Source: M3007 sp031398055 | Lineage (GTDB): Bacteria > Bacteroidota > Bacteroidia > Chitinophagales > Saprospiraceae | DNA: 37,341 nucleotides | Direction: 5' to 3' | Assembly (NCBI GenBank): GCA_031398055.1 | Contig: JANNMS010000102.1 | Location: forward strand, 1 to 37,341 | Part shown: positions 11,301-18,842 of the stretch, piece after piece | Layout of the letters: the number at the start of each line of letters is the position of its first letter | Numbering within the stretch: position 1 is the first letter of the stretch | Program-made: the position numbers and the translations under genes | The notes under the pieces: model-generated | Databases searched by the model: none | What the model was told of the DNA's origin: nothing | Seen by the model: the letters and a program-made list of their open reading frames with translations, nothing else

Positions 11301-11545
11301 ATAAGAATGAATTCTACATCGTGCAGGAACTTGTCGATTCGCCAGATGGCTACCCAGACAATGAGTTCCTTGTTTACAATCGTTGGGGCGACCAAGTTTT
11401 TTACAAAAAACCATACGACAACAAATGGGACGGCAAGAACCAAAACGGCTCACCGCTTCCGGAAGGGACGTACTATTATTTGATTTTGCTGGACAAATCG
11501 CGTGGTGAAAAATTGAGGCACGGGGCGGTATTGATTTTGAGATGA
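5369..11545 (+). CDS. Giant secreted mosaic: FGE-like, LRR, Ig, YCF48-like, SprB-like repeats, type B sorting domain
   Basis: A 2058-residue protein. I chose the ATG at 5369 over the one at 5285 because it begins the signal peptide (MKANLP, hydrophobic core, LFSQS). Domains in order: FGE-sulfatase-like (about 27-306, with MPTEAEWEYAARGG and DMSGNLWE); Ig-like (about 308-383); LRR plus Ig (386-704); photosystem-stability YCF48-like propeller (about 711-1020, repeated 'GW-VG-N...K-T-DGG-W' motifs); second LRR plus Ig (1030-1344); several Ig/PKD units and SprB-like repeats with NGC motifs (about 1345-1955); gliding-motility-type sorting domain (about 1962-2058, DVFTPNGDD, NRWGDQVF). It is probably a cell-surface or released adhesin exported by type IX secretion. 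The FGE part lacks the catalytic cysteine pair, so a binding role is more likely than formylglycine formation. Partners are not known. Confidence 0.88.
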   Translation: MKANLPLLLSFFLLFGNPLFSQSTLPPEMVSVTGTGFNGFQMGCTFGQSNLSLCDVVDETLHAVKLPSFFIAKYELTQGQWLQLIAPQDFMPGWNPGNGSGPLFPCADLSFYEAATFCNRLSKSQGLTPCYYSDPEMTLVFDNWFGTNNNNTPTFMDIYWHKGANGYRMPTEAEWEYAARGGIFSQDKLYAGNDNINPVAVYNPIHPNDNPVKSQPVGSKAPNELGLFDMSGNLWERCWDFYGQDYYSTGDPCSPFGSTTGDASQNRVFRGGNWNLPPVNARMADRSFYWPGYRGYNFGVRLARWTVMNTKATDTLDCGTNSLVLQASSSIPNATFLWKNAAGQTLSGQNPTVTATGRYTLTVNDPATGCVFTSSTWVVACQNSACDVAADRSNLVKIYNSTNGSGWNFQNNWLSAQPINQWYGIVTNANGCVEEILLADNKLTGTLPTGLSFPELKNLNFGGGGVNQIAGTVPTDWDLPQVEFLNFSSNKLTGNIPNLNFPNLKEIFFSNNQFSGSVPNQTQLPNLEKYHFHTNPLAGTIPVFTNLPKLKELSAFNCNFSGFATQTNFINSGQPFDLLQLEGNQFTFEDLLPNLAGINFTGTAGNRSYSPQDSVFLETTFTKNVGDALTIDLVFDAAAAAPGTVFSWFKNGQPWTPPAPNVSSSNKLIFNNLQLTDAGEYHVQVTNPGVSPLTLLGRKITIFIQNNSSSGKDCWEKIAKPTNLELQSNWFFDENTGIAVGGDGTNSGIILRTTNAGLNWTPVLTTSIGSLESVVFPTSQIGWAVGTNNLIAKTIDGGLTWTAAPISSTPPVGASISLNDVFFKNVNEGFIVAANDRLFKTVNGGNSWTLSQGVLSDLIAITFPTASIGYIGGSNGRMLKTTDGGANWNAAVTDAGSSADLVRIDEIFFLDNSVGWVVGNNAQDPARGYIKKTMDGGVSWEEQGCQICTPNFPFPFPGISNVYFTDSLNGWATGAGASFFQTNNSGATWNYKQGGGSLWLNRMFFVGTTAYAGGKEGEIFKLIDCPTTKCPDDSTALVAFYNATGGDSWTKKDNWKTAQPLSLWHGIKLNVNGCVEEILLADNKLTGTLPTGLSFAELKNLNIGGNGLNQITGNFPTGWNLPLVEFLNFSSNKFTGNIPDLAFPNLKEVFFSNNSFNGSVANPTQLPNLEKYHFHTNPLAGTIPVFTNFPKLKELSAFNCNFSGFATQTNFINSGQPFDLLELEGNQFTFEDLLPNLAGINFTGAAGNRSYNPQDSVFSTTILSKNAGDALTIDLGFDAAVPNNKYAWFKNGLAWTPPVPNVSNSNKLIFNSLKLADAGMYQVQVTNPGASALTLFGRKITINVTCAAPPNISATGGTLPCGGASINLNGGSTAPGAMFSWTGPGSFSSILDDPLVNVPGTYFLTVTDQNGCTASASATVVVSTPPGATIAPAGATTFCSPGSVDLTANTGSGLSYQWKKDGIDISGATSAIFSATESGSFTVVVTNQNNCSATSMPISVQVNTSPPVTISASSATVFCSPGSVSLTANTGSGLFYQWKKDGNDISGATSAVFSATESGGFSVVVTNQSGCSDTALVTIIELPAPMVTAIAQPASCNQSNGSVILTVGNSSNPMFLWSNGKTMKDLTDVGTGVFSVTVTSQNGCTTTATATVTSADAAMLVATSTQSRCDQPTGAINLNVSDTTGTPTFLWNNGLTTQNLQNLSAGNYTVTVKNGNGCTSVATATVANFPPPTATALGGTVDCSGASVVLQGSSGSAGAQFSWSGPGGFSSILQNPSVSTAGQYLLKVTDPASGCTATAAATVILNGNAPTAAVLKNTPPTCFGLADGSIEVGVVTGGTAPYLYALGNGAFSANLKFGGLAAGSFTIKVQDANGCEFSKTINLSQPAAILINLGSKMTQDFGVEFSLTAPPNFAKYLWSNGSTTAEIKLAPPPGTYFYMVTVTDANGCTATDEVEVEILEKGLPPNTDPDVFTPNGDDKNEFYIVQELVDSPDGYPDNEFLVYNRWGDQVFYKKPYDNKWDGKNQNGSPLPEGTYYYLILLDKSRGEKLRHGAVLILR
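6524..7480 (+). repeat. LRR-Ig module, copy 1 of an internal duplication
   Basis: Copy 1 of about 950 bp; copy 2 is at 8456-9400. Both encode a cap (LVxxYNxTxG, NGCVEEILLADNKLTGTLPT), LRRs and an Ig-like domain ending GRKITI. Long stretches, such as those encoding LKELSAFNCNFSGFATQTNF, are nearly identical at DNA level. Confidence 0.85.
8456..9400 (+). repeat. LRR-Ig module, copy 2 of an internal duplication
   Basis: The second copy of the module at 6524-7480, separated from it by the YCF48-like propeller. Differences are scattered substitutions plus a small deletion in the Ig part (an alanine run present only in copy 1). The arrangement suggests duplication of a whole LRR-Ig unit followed by insertion of the propeller, or the reverse order. 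Confidence 0.85.
9647..10110 (+). repeat. Tandem pair of near-identical Ig-like repeats
   Basis: Two adjacent units of about 230 bp (about 9647-9877 and 9884-10110) both encode FCSPGSV-LTANTGSGL, YQWKKDG, DISGATSA and FSATESG. DNA identity is high, which indicates a recent tandem duplication inside the Ig/SprB-like stalk of the giant protein. Confidence 0.8.
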
Positions 11546-11623
11546 GGAATTGGAAAGCCCAATTGCCTAACATTTTTCAAAAAAAATCATCACTTAAAAA
11601 GTAAAACTTAAATTTTTCAACCA

Positions 11624-14536
11624 ATGAAGAAAATCATCCAATCCATGCTGTTTTGCCTACTGGCAAATTTCACGGCGCAAGCCCAACAAGTACCACAAGC
11701 CATTCATTATCAAGCGATTGCCCGCGATAATGCTGGCAAACCGATGACTGAAAAAATTGATGTCGAGTTCAACATCCGCGATGGTTCGGCGAACGGAACG
11801 ATTGTGTACGCCGAAACGCACAACGATTTAAAACCCAATTCTTTTGGGTTATTTTTTGCCGAAATCGGGCGCGGCGGTCAAAAGCAGGGCGATTTTTCCA
11901 TGATAAATTGGGCGAGCGGCCTGATGTTTCTCGAAACAGAAGTTGATGGCAAATCGCTGGGGACGGTTCAACTTTTGACGGTGCCGTATGCGTTTTTTGC
12001 GGAGTCGGCGAACGAGAGACAGCAGTTAGATTTCAATCCGACGACCCGGCAATTGAGTATTTCTTCTGGAAATACGGTTGTGCTGCCGGGCATTGGGCAG
12101 GTCAGTTCGACTGAAATCACTGACGGTTCGATCCAAATTGTAGATTTGGGTTTTTCGCTGCCGCAAAAATTGGACGACCTCACCGATGTGTCTGCCGCGC
12201 TGCCGATTGCCGATGGAAAAGTGTTGAAATGGGATGTCGCTGCTGGAGCATGGCTGCCAAAAAACGATGAAACAGGCACTGGTTTCACCGGAACATTGGA
12301 TGGTTTAACCGACGTGAATACTGCAGGAGCGACTGCTGGGCAGGTTTTGCAATGGAATTCCAGCACCCAAATCTGGGAACCAAAAACTTTGACAGCACCC
12401 GGCGATGATTGGGGCAGTCAAACTGTCCAAACCAACATCACAAAAATCACGGGCGATGGCAAAGCCGTACCGCTCAGCCTCGCAGCGAACGCAGTTACCG
12501 ACATGGAACTGTCCAACAATGCCGTCACTGCTCCAAAAATCGATAAAATGGGTGCTACGAATGGGCAGGTTTTAAAATGGAACAACACAGCCAACCGCTG
12601 GGAACCGTCCGCCGATGAAAAAGGCGTTGGCGGCGATGACTGGGGTATCCAAAAAGTCCAAACCGTCCCCGCAAAAATCACGGGCGACGGCGATGCCACG
12701 CCGCTCAGCCTTGCGGCGAACGCAGTTACTGCCTTCGAACTGGCTGACAATGCCGTGACCGCGCCCAAAATTGACAAAATGGGTGCCACGAATGGGCAGG
12801 TTTTAAAATGGAACAACACAGCCAACCGCTGGGAACCGTCCCCCGATCAAACTGGCATTGCAACGGTGGAGGTGTCGACACCGCTTTTGGGCGATGGCTC
12901 GGCGGGAAGCCCCATTCAACTTGCGCCGGGAAATTCATTTGGGGATGTTTTGTTTTGGGATGGTTCGCAGTGGATACCGCAGCAAATTGCCAGTTCTGAT
13001 TGGAGTATTTTTGGAAATTCTGGGACTGACGCATCGTTTAATTTTATTGGGACTACGGACGATCAGCCGATTTCCTTTCGGACGAATTTCACGGAAAGGA
13101 TGCGGTTGGAGCGGGACGGAAGGTTGCAACTTTTTAATTCTCAGACCGAAACTACCATTGTCGGGCAAGCGGCTGGCGAGTTTAATACTGGCTGGTGGAA
13201 CAGTTTTTTTGGCACAAACGCAGGCAAATTGACTACTGGAAATAACAATTCTTTTTTCGGCGCGGGGGCAGGGATATCAAATACGTCCGCTTATGATAAC
13301 AGTTTTTTCGGACAAGCAGCAGGTGCCAGTACCACAACAGGGGGATCCAACAGTTTTTTTGGGGAAGCGGCTGGATTGGAAAATGTTGGTGGACAGTATA
13401 ATTCCTTTTTTGGAAGGTGGTGCGGACAAAAGAATTTAACGAATGGTAATTCCTTTTTTGGGGCATCAGCAGGGCAGTCAAATACATGGGGTGGTGAAAA
13501 CTGTTTCTTCGGTTTTGAAGCTGGGCAATTTAATGAAACAGAAGGAGGTAATACATTTATGGGTTATCAAGCGGGAAAATTTAATACAGGCGGTAGTTTA
13601 AACTGTTTTTATGGAGGAAAAGCAGGCTATAAAAATATATCAGGAGATAGAAACTCTTTTTTTGGGGTTTGGGCTGGTTATAATAACACAACTGCAGGTG
13701 GCAACAGTTTTTTTGGGCGCGAGGCTGGACTTAATAATATATCAGGTGAGGGAAATAACTTTTTCGGGGAGGGGGCTGGTGGTGCCAATACAACCGGAAT
13801 GGATAATTGCTTTTTTGGTAATACAACAGGTTTTTCAAATCAATCCGGGAGGAGGAATATATGCGTTGGAACTATTGCGAATATTCAGGGGATAGATTTC
13901 GAAGGAGATATTTGTCTTGGTTTTAACGCTGCCACTTTTGGCAATTATAACTCAATTGCAATCGGAATAGATGCCCAATCCAATGCCTCAAATAAGGCAG
14001 TGATTGGCAATCTAATAACCACATCTTCAATTGGAGGAAGATTCGGCTGGTCAACGTTATCTGATGCCCGTTTTAAAACCAATATCCGCGAAAATGTCCC
14101 AGGTCTGGCATTGCTCAATCTGCTTCGTCCGGTCTCGTACCGTTTTGATGTTGATGGCATGGATAAATTTCTTGGCACGACTGCTCGCCGTGCGGAACGT
14201 GGCGATACAGTCTCACTGCGGGAAATCGAGGCACGTCGAGAAGCGGCGGCGGTTACGGTCACGGGTTTTCTTGCCCAAGAAGTTGAACAGGCAGCCCGCT
14301 CGCTCGGTTACGAATTCTCAGGTGTGGATGCACCTGCCAACGAAAAAGATACCTACGGTTTGCGTTACGGAGATTTTGTGCCCGTGCTCGTCAAAGCCGT
14401 CCAAGAACAGCAGCAAATCATCGAGCAACAGCGGCAGCAATTGGAAAATCAGGGAAAAATGCTCACCGATTTGCAAGCAAACCTCGAAGCACTCGCACAA
14501 TCTTTCAAACAATTAAAAGCACAAATTGACAGATGA
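11624..14536 (+). CDS. Fibre-like surface protein with YadA-type head repeats and S74 endosialidase-chaperone end
   Basis: A 970-residue protein with a signal peptide (ending TAQAQQ). An N-terminal domain common in Bacteroidota (AIHYQAIARDNAGKP, LLTVPYAFFAESA) is followed by linker repeats (AGQVLQWN, GATNGQVLKWNNTANRWEPS). Thirteen units of the form N-S-F-F-G-x-x-A-G-x-x-N (about 525-750) resemble trimeric autotransporter head repeats. Then come a Peptidase_S74 intramolecular chaperone (about 805-925) and a C-terminal Q-rich coiled coil. The S74 signature is LSDARFKTNI, with candidate catalytic Ser813 and Lys818. S74 domains drive trimer assembly of phage tail spikes and then often cut themselves off. 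I infer a trimeric surface fibre. The gene overlaps the next by ATGA (14533-14536), so the two are translationally coupled. Confidence 0.85.
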   Translation: MKKIIQSMLFCLLANFTAQAQQVPQAIHYQAIARDNAGKPMTEKIDVEFNIRDGSANGTIVYAETHNDLKPNSFGLFFAEIGRGGQKQGDFSMINWASGLMFLETEVDGKSLGTVQLLTVPYAFFAESANERQQLDFNPTTRQLSISSGNTVVLPGIGQVSSTEITDGSIQIVDLGFSLPQKLDDLTDVSAALPIADGKVLKWDVAAGAWLPKNDETGTGFTGTLDGLTDVNTAGATAGQVLQWNSSTQIWEPKTLTAPGDDWGSQTVQTNITKITGDGKAVPLSLAANAVTDMELSNNAVTAPKIDKMGATNGQVLKWNNTANRWEPSADEKGVGGDDWGIQKVQTVPAKITGDGDATPLSLAANAVTAFELADNAVTAPKIDKMGATNGQVLKWNNTANRWEPSPDQTGIATVEVSTPLLGDGSAGSPIQLAPGNSFGDVLFWDGSQWIPQQIASSDWSIFGNSGTDASFNFIGTTDDQPISFRTNFTERMRLERDGRLQLFNSQTETTIVGQAAGEFNTGWWNSFFGTNAGKLTTGNNNSFFGAGAGISNTSAYDNSFFGQAAGASTTTGGSNSFFGEAAGLENVGGQYNSFFGRWCGQKNLTNGNSFFGASAGQSNTWGGENCFFGFEAGQFNETEGGNTFMGYQAGKFNTGGSLNCFYGGKAGYKNISGDRNSFFGVWAGYNNTTAGGNSFFGREAGLNNISGEGNNFFGEGAGGANTTGMDNCFFGNTTGFSNQSGRRNICVGTIANIQGIDFEGDICLGFNAATFGNYNSIAIGIDAQSNASNKAVIGNLITTSSIGGRFGWSTLSDARFKTNIRENVPGLALLNLLRPVSYRFDVDGMDKFLGTTARRAERGDTVSLREIEARREAAAVTVTGFLAQEVEQAARSLGYEFSGVDAPANEKDTYGLRYGDFVPVLVKAVQEQQQIIEQQRQQLENQGKMLTDLQANLEALAQSFKQLKAQIDR
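12401..12845 (+). repeat. Tandem 231-bp duplication inside the fibre gene
   Basis: Unit 1 (12401-12631) and unit 2 (12632-12845, slightly shorter) both encode GDDWG, KITGDG, PLSLAANAVT, NAVTAPKIDKMGATNGQ and KWNNTANRWEPS. The DNA is nearly identical over long runs, so the duplication is recent. It lengthens the stalk between the N-terminal domain and the head repeats. Confidence 0.85.
13195..13870 (+). repeat. Thirteen NSFFGxxAG head repeats
   Basis: Each unit of about 16-18 residues has the pattern N-S/C/T-F-F/M/Y-G followed by A-G and N-T/S. These are degenerate at DNA level. The block is richer in A and T and uses more AT-ending codons than the flanking parts of the same gene, which may mean separate ancestry or relaxed selection on codon use. 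Confidence 0.75.
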
Positions 14537-15270
14537 AACACATCCTTTCTTCTTTTTTCGCCCTTGCATTTTGTGCATCGGCAATCGCCCAGCAGAAACC
14601 GGACGGCCAATGGTTGGTCAACTCCGCGGGATATTTTTTTCAATCTGGAAACATGACCATCGAATTCAGCATCGGGGAAGTGGCCATCCATACTTTGGAT
14701 CTCGCTTCTGGATACATCACACAGGGCGTTGTCCAACCCGAAGAATTGGCCGTTTTTGATTGTTCGAGTGCAGTTTCTTTGGGTGCGGACACCACCCTCA
14801 AATTGGGCGATTCTCTGGTTTTGAGCATCGGAGCAAGTGCCGCTGCATTTCAATGGAACACCGGCAGCACGGCACCCCAAATCACGGTGAGCCCCCAATC
14901 TTACACAAAATATGCAGTCACCGTCACCGGCGCGGACGGCTGCACAGCCTCGGACGAGATTGCGATCAGTCTTTATGGCATACCAACAAATGGTCAATCT
15001 GATGTATTCACCCCCGACGGCGACGGCAAGAATGACACCTTTATCATTGAAGAATTGAAAAAAGACCTCAACTGCTGCCCCGGAAACGAGTTCATCGTTT
15101 TCAATCGCTGGGGCGATCGCGTTTTTTACGACTTCGAGTATGAAAACAAATGGGATGGTAGAAACCAAAGCGGCGAGGAACTGCCGCAAGGCACCTACTA
15201 TTATTTGATTTTGTTGGATAAATCGCGGGCAGAAGAACAGCGTCGCGGCACGGTGCTGATTGTCCGCTGA
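14533..15270 (+). CDS. Small secreted Ig-like protein with type B sorting domain
   Basis: A 245-residue protein with a signal peptide (ending AIAQ). The N-terminal segment (GQWLVNSAGYFF, IEFSIGEVAIHTL, GYITQGVVQPE) is typical of small Bacteroidota exported proteins. An Ig-like unit follows (about 80-150: GADTTLKLGDS, QWNTGSTAP, GADGCTASDEI). The gliding-motility-type sorting domain (about 155-245) has DVFTPDGDGKND, NRWGDRVFY, GTYYYLILLDKSR and a terminal basic residue. It overlaps the fibre gene by ATGA and is probably made in fixed ratio with it, perhaps as the anchored partner of the fibre, which itself has no sorting domain. It ends 13 bp before the converging stop of the minus-strand caspase gene. 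Confidence 0.85.
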   Translation: MKHILSSFFALAFCASAIAQQKPDGQWLVNSAGYFFQSGNMTIEFSIGEVAIHTLDLASGYITQGVVQPEELAVFDCSSAVSLGADTTLKLGDSLVLSIGASAAAFQWNTGSTAPQITVSPQSYTKYAVTVTGADGCTASDEIAISLYGIPTNGQSDVFTPDGDGKNDTFIIEELKKDLNCCPGNEFIVFNRWGDRVFYDFEYENKWDGRNQSGEELPQGTYYYLILLDKSRAEEQRRGTVLIVR

Positions 15271-15283
15271 AAAAACTTGGGAT

Positions 15284-17455
15284 TTACTGGCTTCGGCAGA
15301 CCCGAAAACCAATATTGAAAACCCCTTTTTCGGGCAGTTCGGAGTTTCGGGCAGTCGTTCGGCAACTGCCGGGAGCCACACTCCACGCCCCGCCGCGAAT
15401 CGTGCGGGGCGATTGGAGGTCGCCCGGTTGTTGGGTGCCCGGGTTGGTTTGAAATTCTTTTGGGTAATTTTCTTGGTAAACATCCCAGCACCATTCCCAG
15501 ACATTTCCGCTCAAATTATAAATGCCTTCCGGTGTCGGGCGGAGCGATTTGACGGGCGCAGCCATCGAAAACCCATCCGATTGGGTTTGTAATCCGTTTT
15601 GAAATGGGCAATCTTTTTCACAAAAATTGGCCACTTTGCTGAGCTCCTCTATTTTTGAAGTACCGGCAAATGCTGTTTTTTGCCCACCGCTGCGAGCTGC
15701 AAATTCCCATTCGGCTTCGGTTGGCAAACGGTAGCCATCGGCTGACCAATTGCATGAAATTTTATCTGACGAAATAGTATAGCATGGTGTCAGCCCCTTT
15801 TTGATACTCAGCCAATTGCAATATTCGAGGGCATCCAACCAACTGACAAAAACGACTGGCAGATTTTCTTGATGCAATTTCACCCGGTTGCCCTGCCCGT
15901 CGCATTGCCAATTTGCGCCTGCTGCTTTTTGCCAACGGCCGTTAAAAATAAAGCCCCAACCGGTGGTTTCGGCAGTGGTTTTGTACTTTTTTTCCAAAAC
16001 AAATTGCCGAAAATCGGCGATGGAAACTTCGGTGGGCGAGAGATAAAAACCGTCCAATTTTACGGTGTGCGCCGGGCTTTCGTTTTCTTCGCCTTCGTCA
16101 GAACCCAACGAAAAAGTGCCGTCGGCAAACGAAACAAAATCATCGGGCAATTCTGGGCAACCTTTGTTGAAAGCAATTCCCGGTTTTTCGGGGCAGCGGT
16201 CGATGTGATCTGGCACTCCATCTTTATCCCTGTCCGGGCAACCGTTGGCCGAAATTAGCCCAAAAACAGTTGGGCAATCGTCCAAAATATCAGGCGTGCC
16301 ATCTTTGTCGGCATCCAATTTTGCTTTGTCGGGCGGCGGCAAAAACTCTGGCAGGGCAAAAAATGGGATATCGCTGAGTTCGCTGCGCGGTCGCTGCGGA
16401 ATCTGGATGCCTCTATTGACAGCCAGCACCAACCGCTGCACCTCCGGTTTGACATAGTTCCAAATTTCATTTAAAGTAATAAAATGGTCTTTGTTCACAT
16501 CCGCAGCGCCAGCCAAACCGCTGAGCAAGGCTTCGGTAAATGCCCCATTTTGCCAAGTCGAGTCTTCGTGGCTGGTTTGGTCGGCACTGCTCGAAGCAAA
16601 AGTCACGATGCCATCCTGCAATTTTGACAATGAATCAATCGCCTCGTTGATGTCTTTAAAACCCTGCCTGCCACCGCCGCTGTGGCAAGCGTCAATCAAA
16701 ATCAATTTTTTACATTTTACACTTTTCAATTTTTCCAAAATAAAAGAATATGAAACCGAAGTCGATGTTGGCGCACCGGCATCATAATCATCGCCATGCA
16801 GATACAACATCCCAGCATCCAAAAAACCGTGCGAACTGATAAACAACACTACCACGTCGGCAGGGCGGATGTCCCCCAGTTTGAATTTGGTGGCACAGCG
16901 TTCGATTTCCCGATTCATATTTGTAGTGTTGGCTTTTTCGCCCGTCAATTTGACAATATCTATTTTTCCATAAATTTTGTCCTCTTGACTTTTAAACAAA
17001 TCGGCGATGTCGATTGCATCTTTTGCCGTGAATTTCAAATCGCGGGGGCTGGTTCCAAAAACGAGTAGGTGGAGGTTCGGTTTGCCGTAATTCGCCACGC
17101 CGAAAGGTTTGGTGCGACCAATTCCCGTGCTGCCGTCGTAAATCACCTCGATTTTGTGGCTCCCAGTGGGCACGATGACCGTTTTTTTGAAAGTAGTTCT
17201 CGACAACGTGCCCACTTCGGCCTTCCCGGAACGCTCGCGTTGACCATCAATCAGGATGGAAAAATCTTCCAAACGGGCAGTGTCAACGCCAAAAACTTTC
17301 ACGACCAACTCCACCTGCGAGTTTTCGCAAATAAATAATCCTTTCACCTCGTCGGGATTGGGCGAAAACAGTTGCACGTTTATCTGACCAACGACGGTGG
17401 TCAAACAAACGTGCAGCAAAAAAAACAGGCAAAAAATGCGGGGCAGTTTTTTCAT
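15284..17455 (-). CDS. Secreted caspase-TSP3-FGE protein, last gene of the CHASE2 operon
   Basis: A 723-residue protein. I use the ATG at 17455 (MKKLPRIFCLF), two bases after the upstream stop, because it begins the signal peptide; an in-frame ATG six codons earlier would overlap that gene. Order: signal peptide (ending VVGQ), Ig-like domain (about 25-125), caspase domain (about 126-345; H209 in ISSHG, C257 in IDACHSG), EF-hand loop at 319-330, two thrombospondin type 3 calcium-binding repeats (380-434), FGE-like domain (438-721; RLPTEAEWEFAARSG, GNVWEWC, GFRVCRS). It is the fourth gene of a tight operon and its caspase half most resembles that of the gene at 1174. The FGE end does not show the NNC-codon pattern of the two suspected variable genes. 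Confidence 0.88.
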   Translation of the reverse strand: MKKLPRIFCLFFLLHVCLTTVVGQINVQLFSPNPDEVKGLFICENSQVELVVKVFGVDTARLEDFSILIDGQRERSGKAEVGTLSRTTFKKTVIVPTGSHKIEVIYDGSTGIGRTKPFGVANYGKPNLHLLVFGTSPRDLKFTAKDAIDIADLFKSQEDKIYGKIDIVKLTGEKANTTNMNREIERCATKFKLGDIRPADVVVLFISSHGFLDAGMLYLHGDDYDAGAPTSTSVSYSFILEKLKSVKCKKLILIDACHSGGGRQGFKDINEAIDSLSKLQDGIVTFASSSADQTSHEDSTWQNGAFTEALLSGLAGAADVNKDHFITLNEIWNYVKPEVQRLVLAVNRGIQIPQRPRSELSDIPFFALPEFLPPPDKAKLDADKDGTPDILDDCPTVFGLISANGCPDRDKDGVPDHIDRCPEKPGIAFNKGCPELPDDFVSFADGTFSLGSDEGEENESPAHTVKLDGFYLSPTEVSIADFRQFVLEKKYKTTAETTGWGFIFNGRWQKAAGANWQCDGQGNRVKLHQENLPVVFVSWLDALEYCNWLSIKKGLTPCYTISSDKISCNWSADGYRLPTEAEWEFAARSGGQKTAFAGTSKIEELSKVANFCEKDCPFQNGLQTQSDGFSMAAPVKSLRPTPEGIYNLSGNVWEWCWDVYQENYPKEFQTNPGTQQPGDLQSPRTIRGGAWSVAPGSCRTTARNSELPEKGVFNIGFRVCRSQ

Positions 17456-17457
17456 TT

Positions 17458-18036
17458 TTAAATGGCGTCCCACGTCCGAAAACGTGTTTGGTTTATTTTT
17501 TCAACCATTTTATTCTGGCAATATTTGAGGTAGCGGTCATGAACTTTTGCAATCAGCGGAAAAATCACCATTTTGGCAAAAGCCGCGATCCCGATGCCGT
17601 AAGGCAATTTGCCTTCCAAAGTTTTTTCTGCATTGATGGCTGACGAAAATTTTCCGCCCACGATTTTCGCATCTTCCAGCGAACGGCGGTACCGAGATTC
17701 GTTGTCGATTATTTTAAAACCGACAATCGTTTTCACGCCTTCGATGTCGGCGGTCATGTCGTCCAGCACTTTGTTGAAAACTTCCTGCGTGTCGTTGTAT
17801 TTGCTAATCAAATCAGGATTGTTGACGTTGTTGGCTTTGGCTACTTTCACCAAACCTTCGTACCGGTCGCGCTCTTTTGCCAATTCTTCCAAAAATTTTT
17901 CTTTATTGAAACGGGTCAAAAATTCTTGCACCGCCGGGTTTTCGACCGCACTCGAAATTTTGCTGCCGCCTTTACAATTGGAAAAAGTAAAAGCCAAAAT
18001 GCCCAATAAAAAAAGGGGAAAAATAGATGGTTTCAT
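17458..18036 (-). CDS. Putative lipoprotein with helical body, CHASE2 operon
   Basis: A 192-residue protein from the ATG at 18036, preferred over an upstream in-frame ATG (18150) that would overlap the previous gene. MKPSIFPLFLLGILAFTFSNC looks like a lipoprotein signal with Cys21 as a plausible lipid site; the box is loose, as often in Bacteroidota. The body (about 40-190) is rich in charged helical segments (FNKEKFLEELAKERDRYEGL, EVFNKVLDDMTADIEG), with one glycine-rich hydrophobic stretch (LPYGIGIAAFAKMVIFPLIA) that might touch the membrane. I do not recognise a family. It sits 13 bp after the upstream gene and two bases before the caspase gene, so it is probably part of the same complex or pathway. 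Confidence 0.75.
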   Translation of the reverse strand: MKPSIFPLFLLGILAFTFSNCKGGSKISSAVENPAVQEFLTRFNKEKFLEELAKERDRYEGLVKVAKANNVNNPDLISKYNDTQEVFNKVLDDMTADIEGVKTIVGFKIIDNESRYRRSLEDAKIVGGKFSSAINAEKTLEGKLPYGIGIAAFAKMVIFPLIAKVHDRYLKYCQNKMVEKINQTRFRTWDAI

Positions 18037-18049
18037 TTTTTTGAAATTT

Positions 18050-18832
18050 TTAATTGATAAAATTTTGAAGTTTTTTATATTCCAATTCTGAAAGAATATA
18101 AATTTTTTGTTGATGAAGTTTGCTTTTTCCAGCAGAGTTAAAAGTTTCAATTTCTAAAAAATAGGATTGCCCGGGTTTCAATTTCTGTTTCACTTTGATT
18201 GGTAGATTTTGAAATTTGAGTTCGTTCGAGTTGTATTTTGTGCGGCTCCAAATCGTGCCGCCAGCAGCCCGGCGGAGGCTGATTTTGGTTATTTTTTGGC
18301 CTCCAAACCAATCGGAATGAAGCATCGCGGGCTGTGAAAATTCGAGCGATTCGCCGGTTTTGAAAAAAATCTCGCCCGCCGATTTCATGGCTGCGTCCTT
18401 GCCCTGCACCACCGAACCGTTGCGACATTCGTTGAAAAACGAGACCACAATATTCAAAATATCGCTGCCAACATTCCACCACGAACCTGTCGTGGCGGAT
18501 TGAAAAGTGGCCGCAAGGTTTCGTTTTTCACCCGGTTTCAAATCCACCCAATCGGTGGATTGCTTTGTTTTCAAATCAAAAACTTTGATTTTCACCACCT
18601 CGCCCGATGGGTTTTTGGTGGTCAAGGCCACTTTGGATGGGTCGGCACATTCAAAAAGATAGCCGCCGCCGGTTTTTTGGTAGCCATTGATTTGGATGGT
18701 TTCGCCGGTGCTCAAATTCAACAATTGCACAGCATCCAAAACTTCGGTGTGCAGCGCAAATTTGTGGTTTTGTGCCTGTCCACCTACCCAAAAAAGAAAA
18801 ATTGAAATAAAAAAACCAACAAATTTTTTCAT
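18050..18832 (-). CDS. Secreted protein with Ig/fibronectin-like C-terminus, CHASE2 operon
   Basis: A 260-residue protein from the ATG at 18832 (MKKFVGFFISIFLFW, cleavage near GGQAQ); longer starts would overlap the CHASE2 gene. The first 90 residues look beta-rich (LHTEVLDAVQLLNLSTGETI, KTKQSTDWVDLKPGEKRNLA). The last about 100 residues resemble an Ig/fibronectin-type strand pattern (SLRRAAGGTIWSR, NELKFQNLPIKV, LKPGQSYFLEIETFNSAGKS). I do not recognise a named family. The C-terminal shape recalls the 'P-x-x-x-x-W...Y-x-x-x-V' domains encoded near CHASE2 and CHAT/caspase genes in other bacteria, but that is a remembered resemblance, not a match. It lies 10 bp after the CHASE2 stop and 13 bp before the lipoprotein start. 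Confidence 0.78.
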   Translation of the reverse strand: MKKFVGFFISIFLFWVGGQAQNHKFALHTEVLDAVQLLNLSTGETIQINGYQKTGGGYLFECADPSKVALTTKNPSGEVVKIKVFDLKTKQSTDWVDLKPGEKRNLAATFQSATTGSWWNVGSDILNIVVSFFNECRNGSVVQGKDAAMKSAGEIFFKTGESLEFSQPAMLHSDWFGGQKITKISLRRAAGGTIWSRTKYNSNELKFQNLPIKVKQKLKPGQSYFLEIETFNSAGKSKLHQQKIYILSELEYKKLQNFIN

Positions 18833-18842
18833 ACCAGAATTT

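Noticed and set aside
15284..15420. FGE end of the CHASE2-operon caspase as a DGR variable region
   Set aside because: Codons at variable sites (gtg, gct, ccc, ggc, acg, gaa) do not fit an AAC template, and the tail differs from the shared 24-nt sequence.
14449..15504. 351-codon antisense frame over the sorting-domain protein
   Set aside because: It covers the coding ends of three supported genes and shows low-complexity composition without recognisable motifs.
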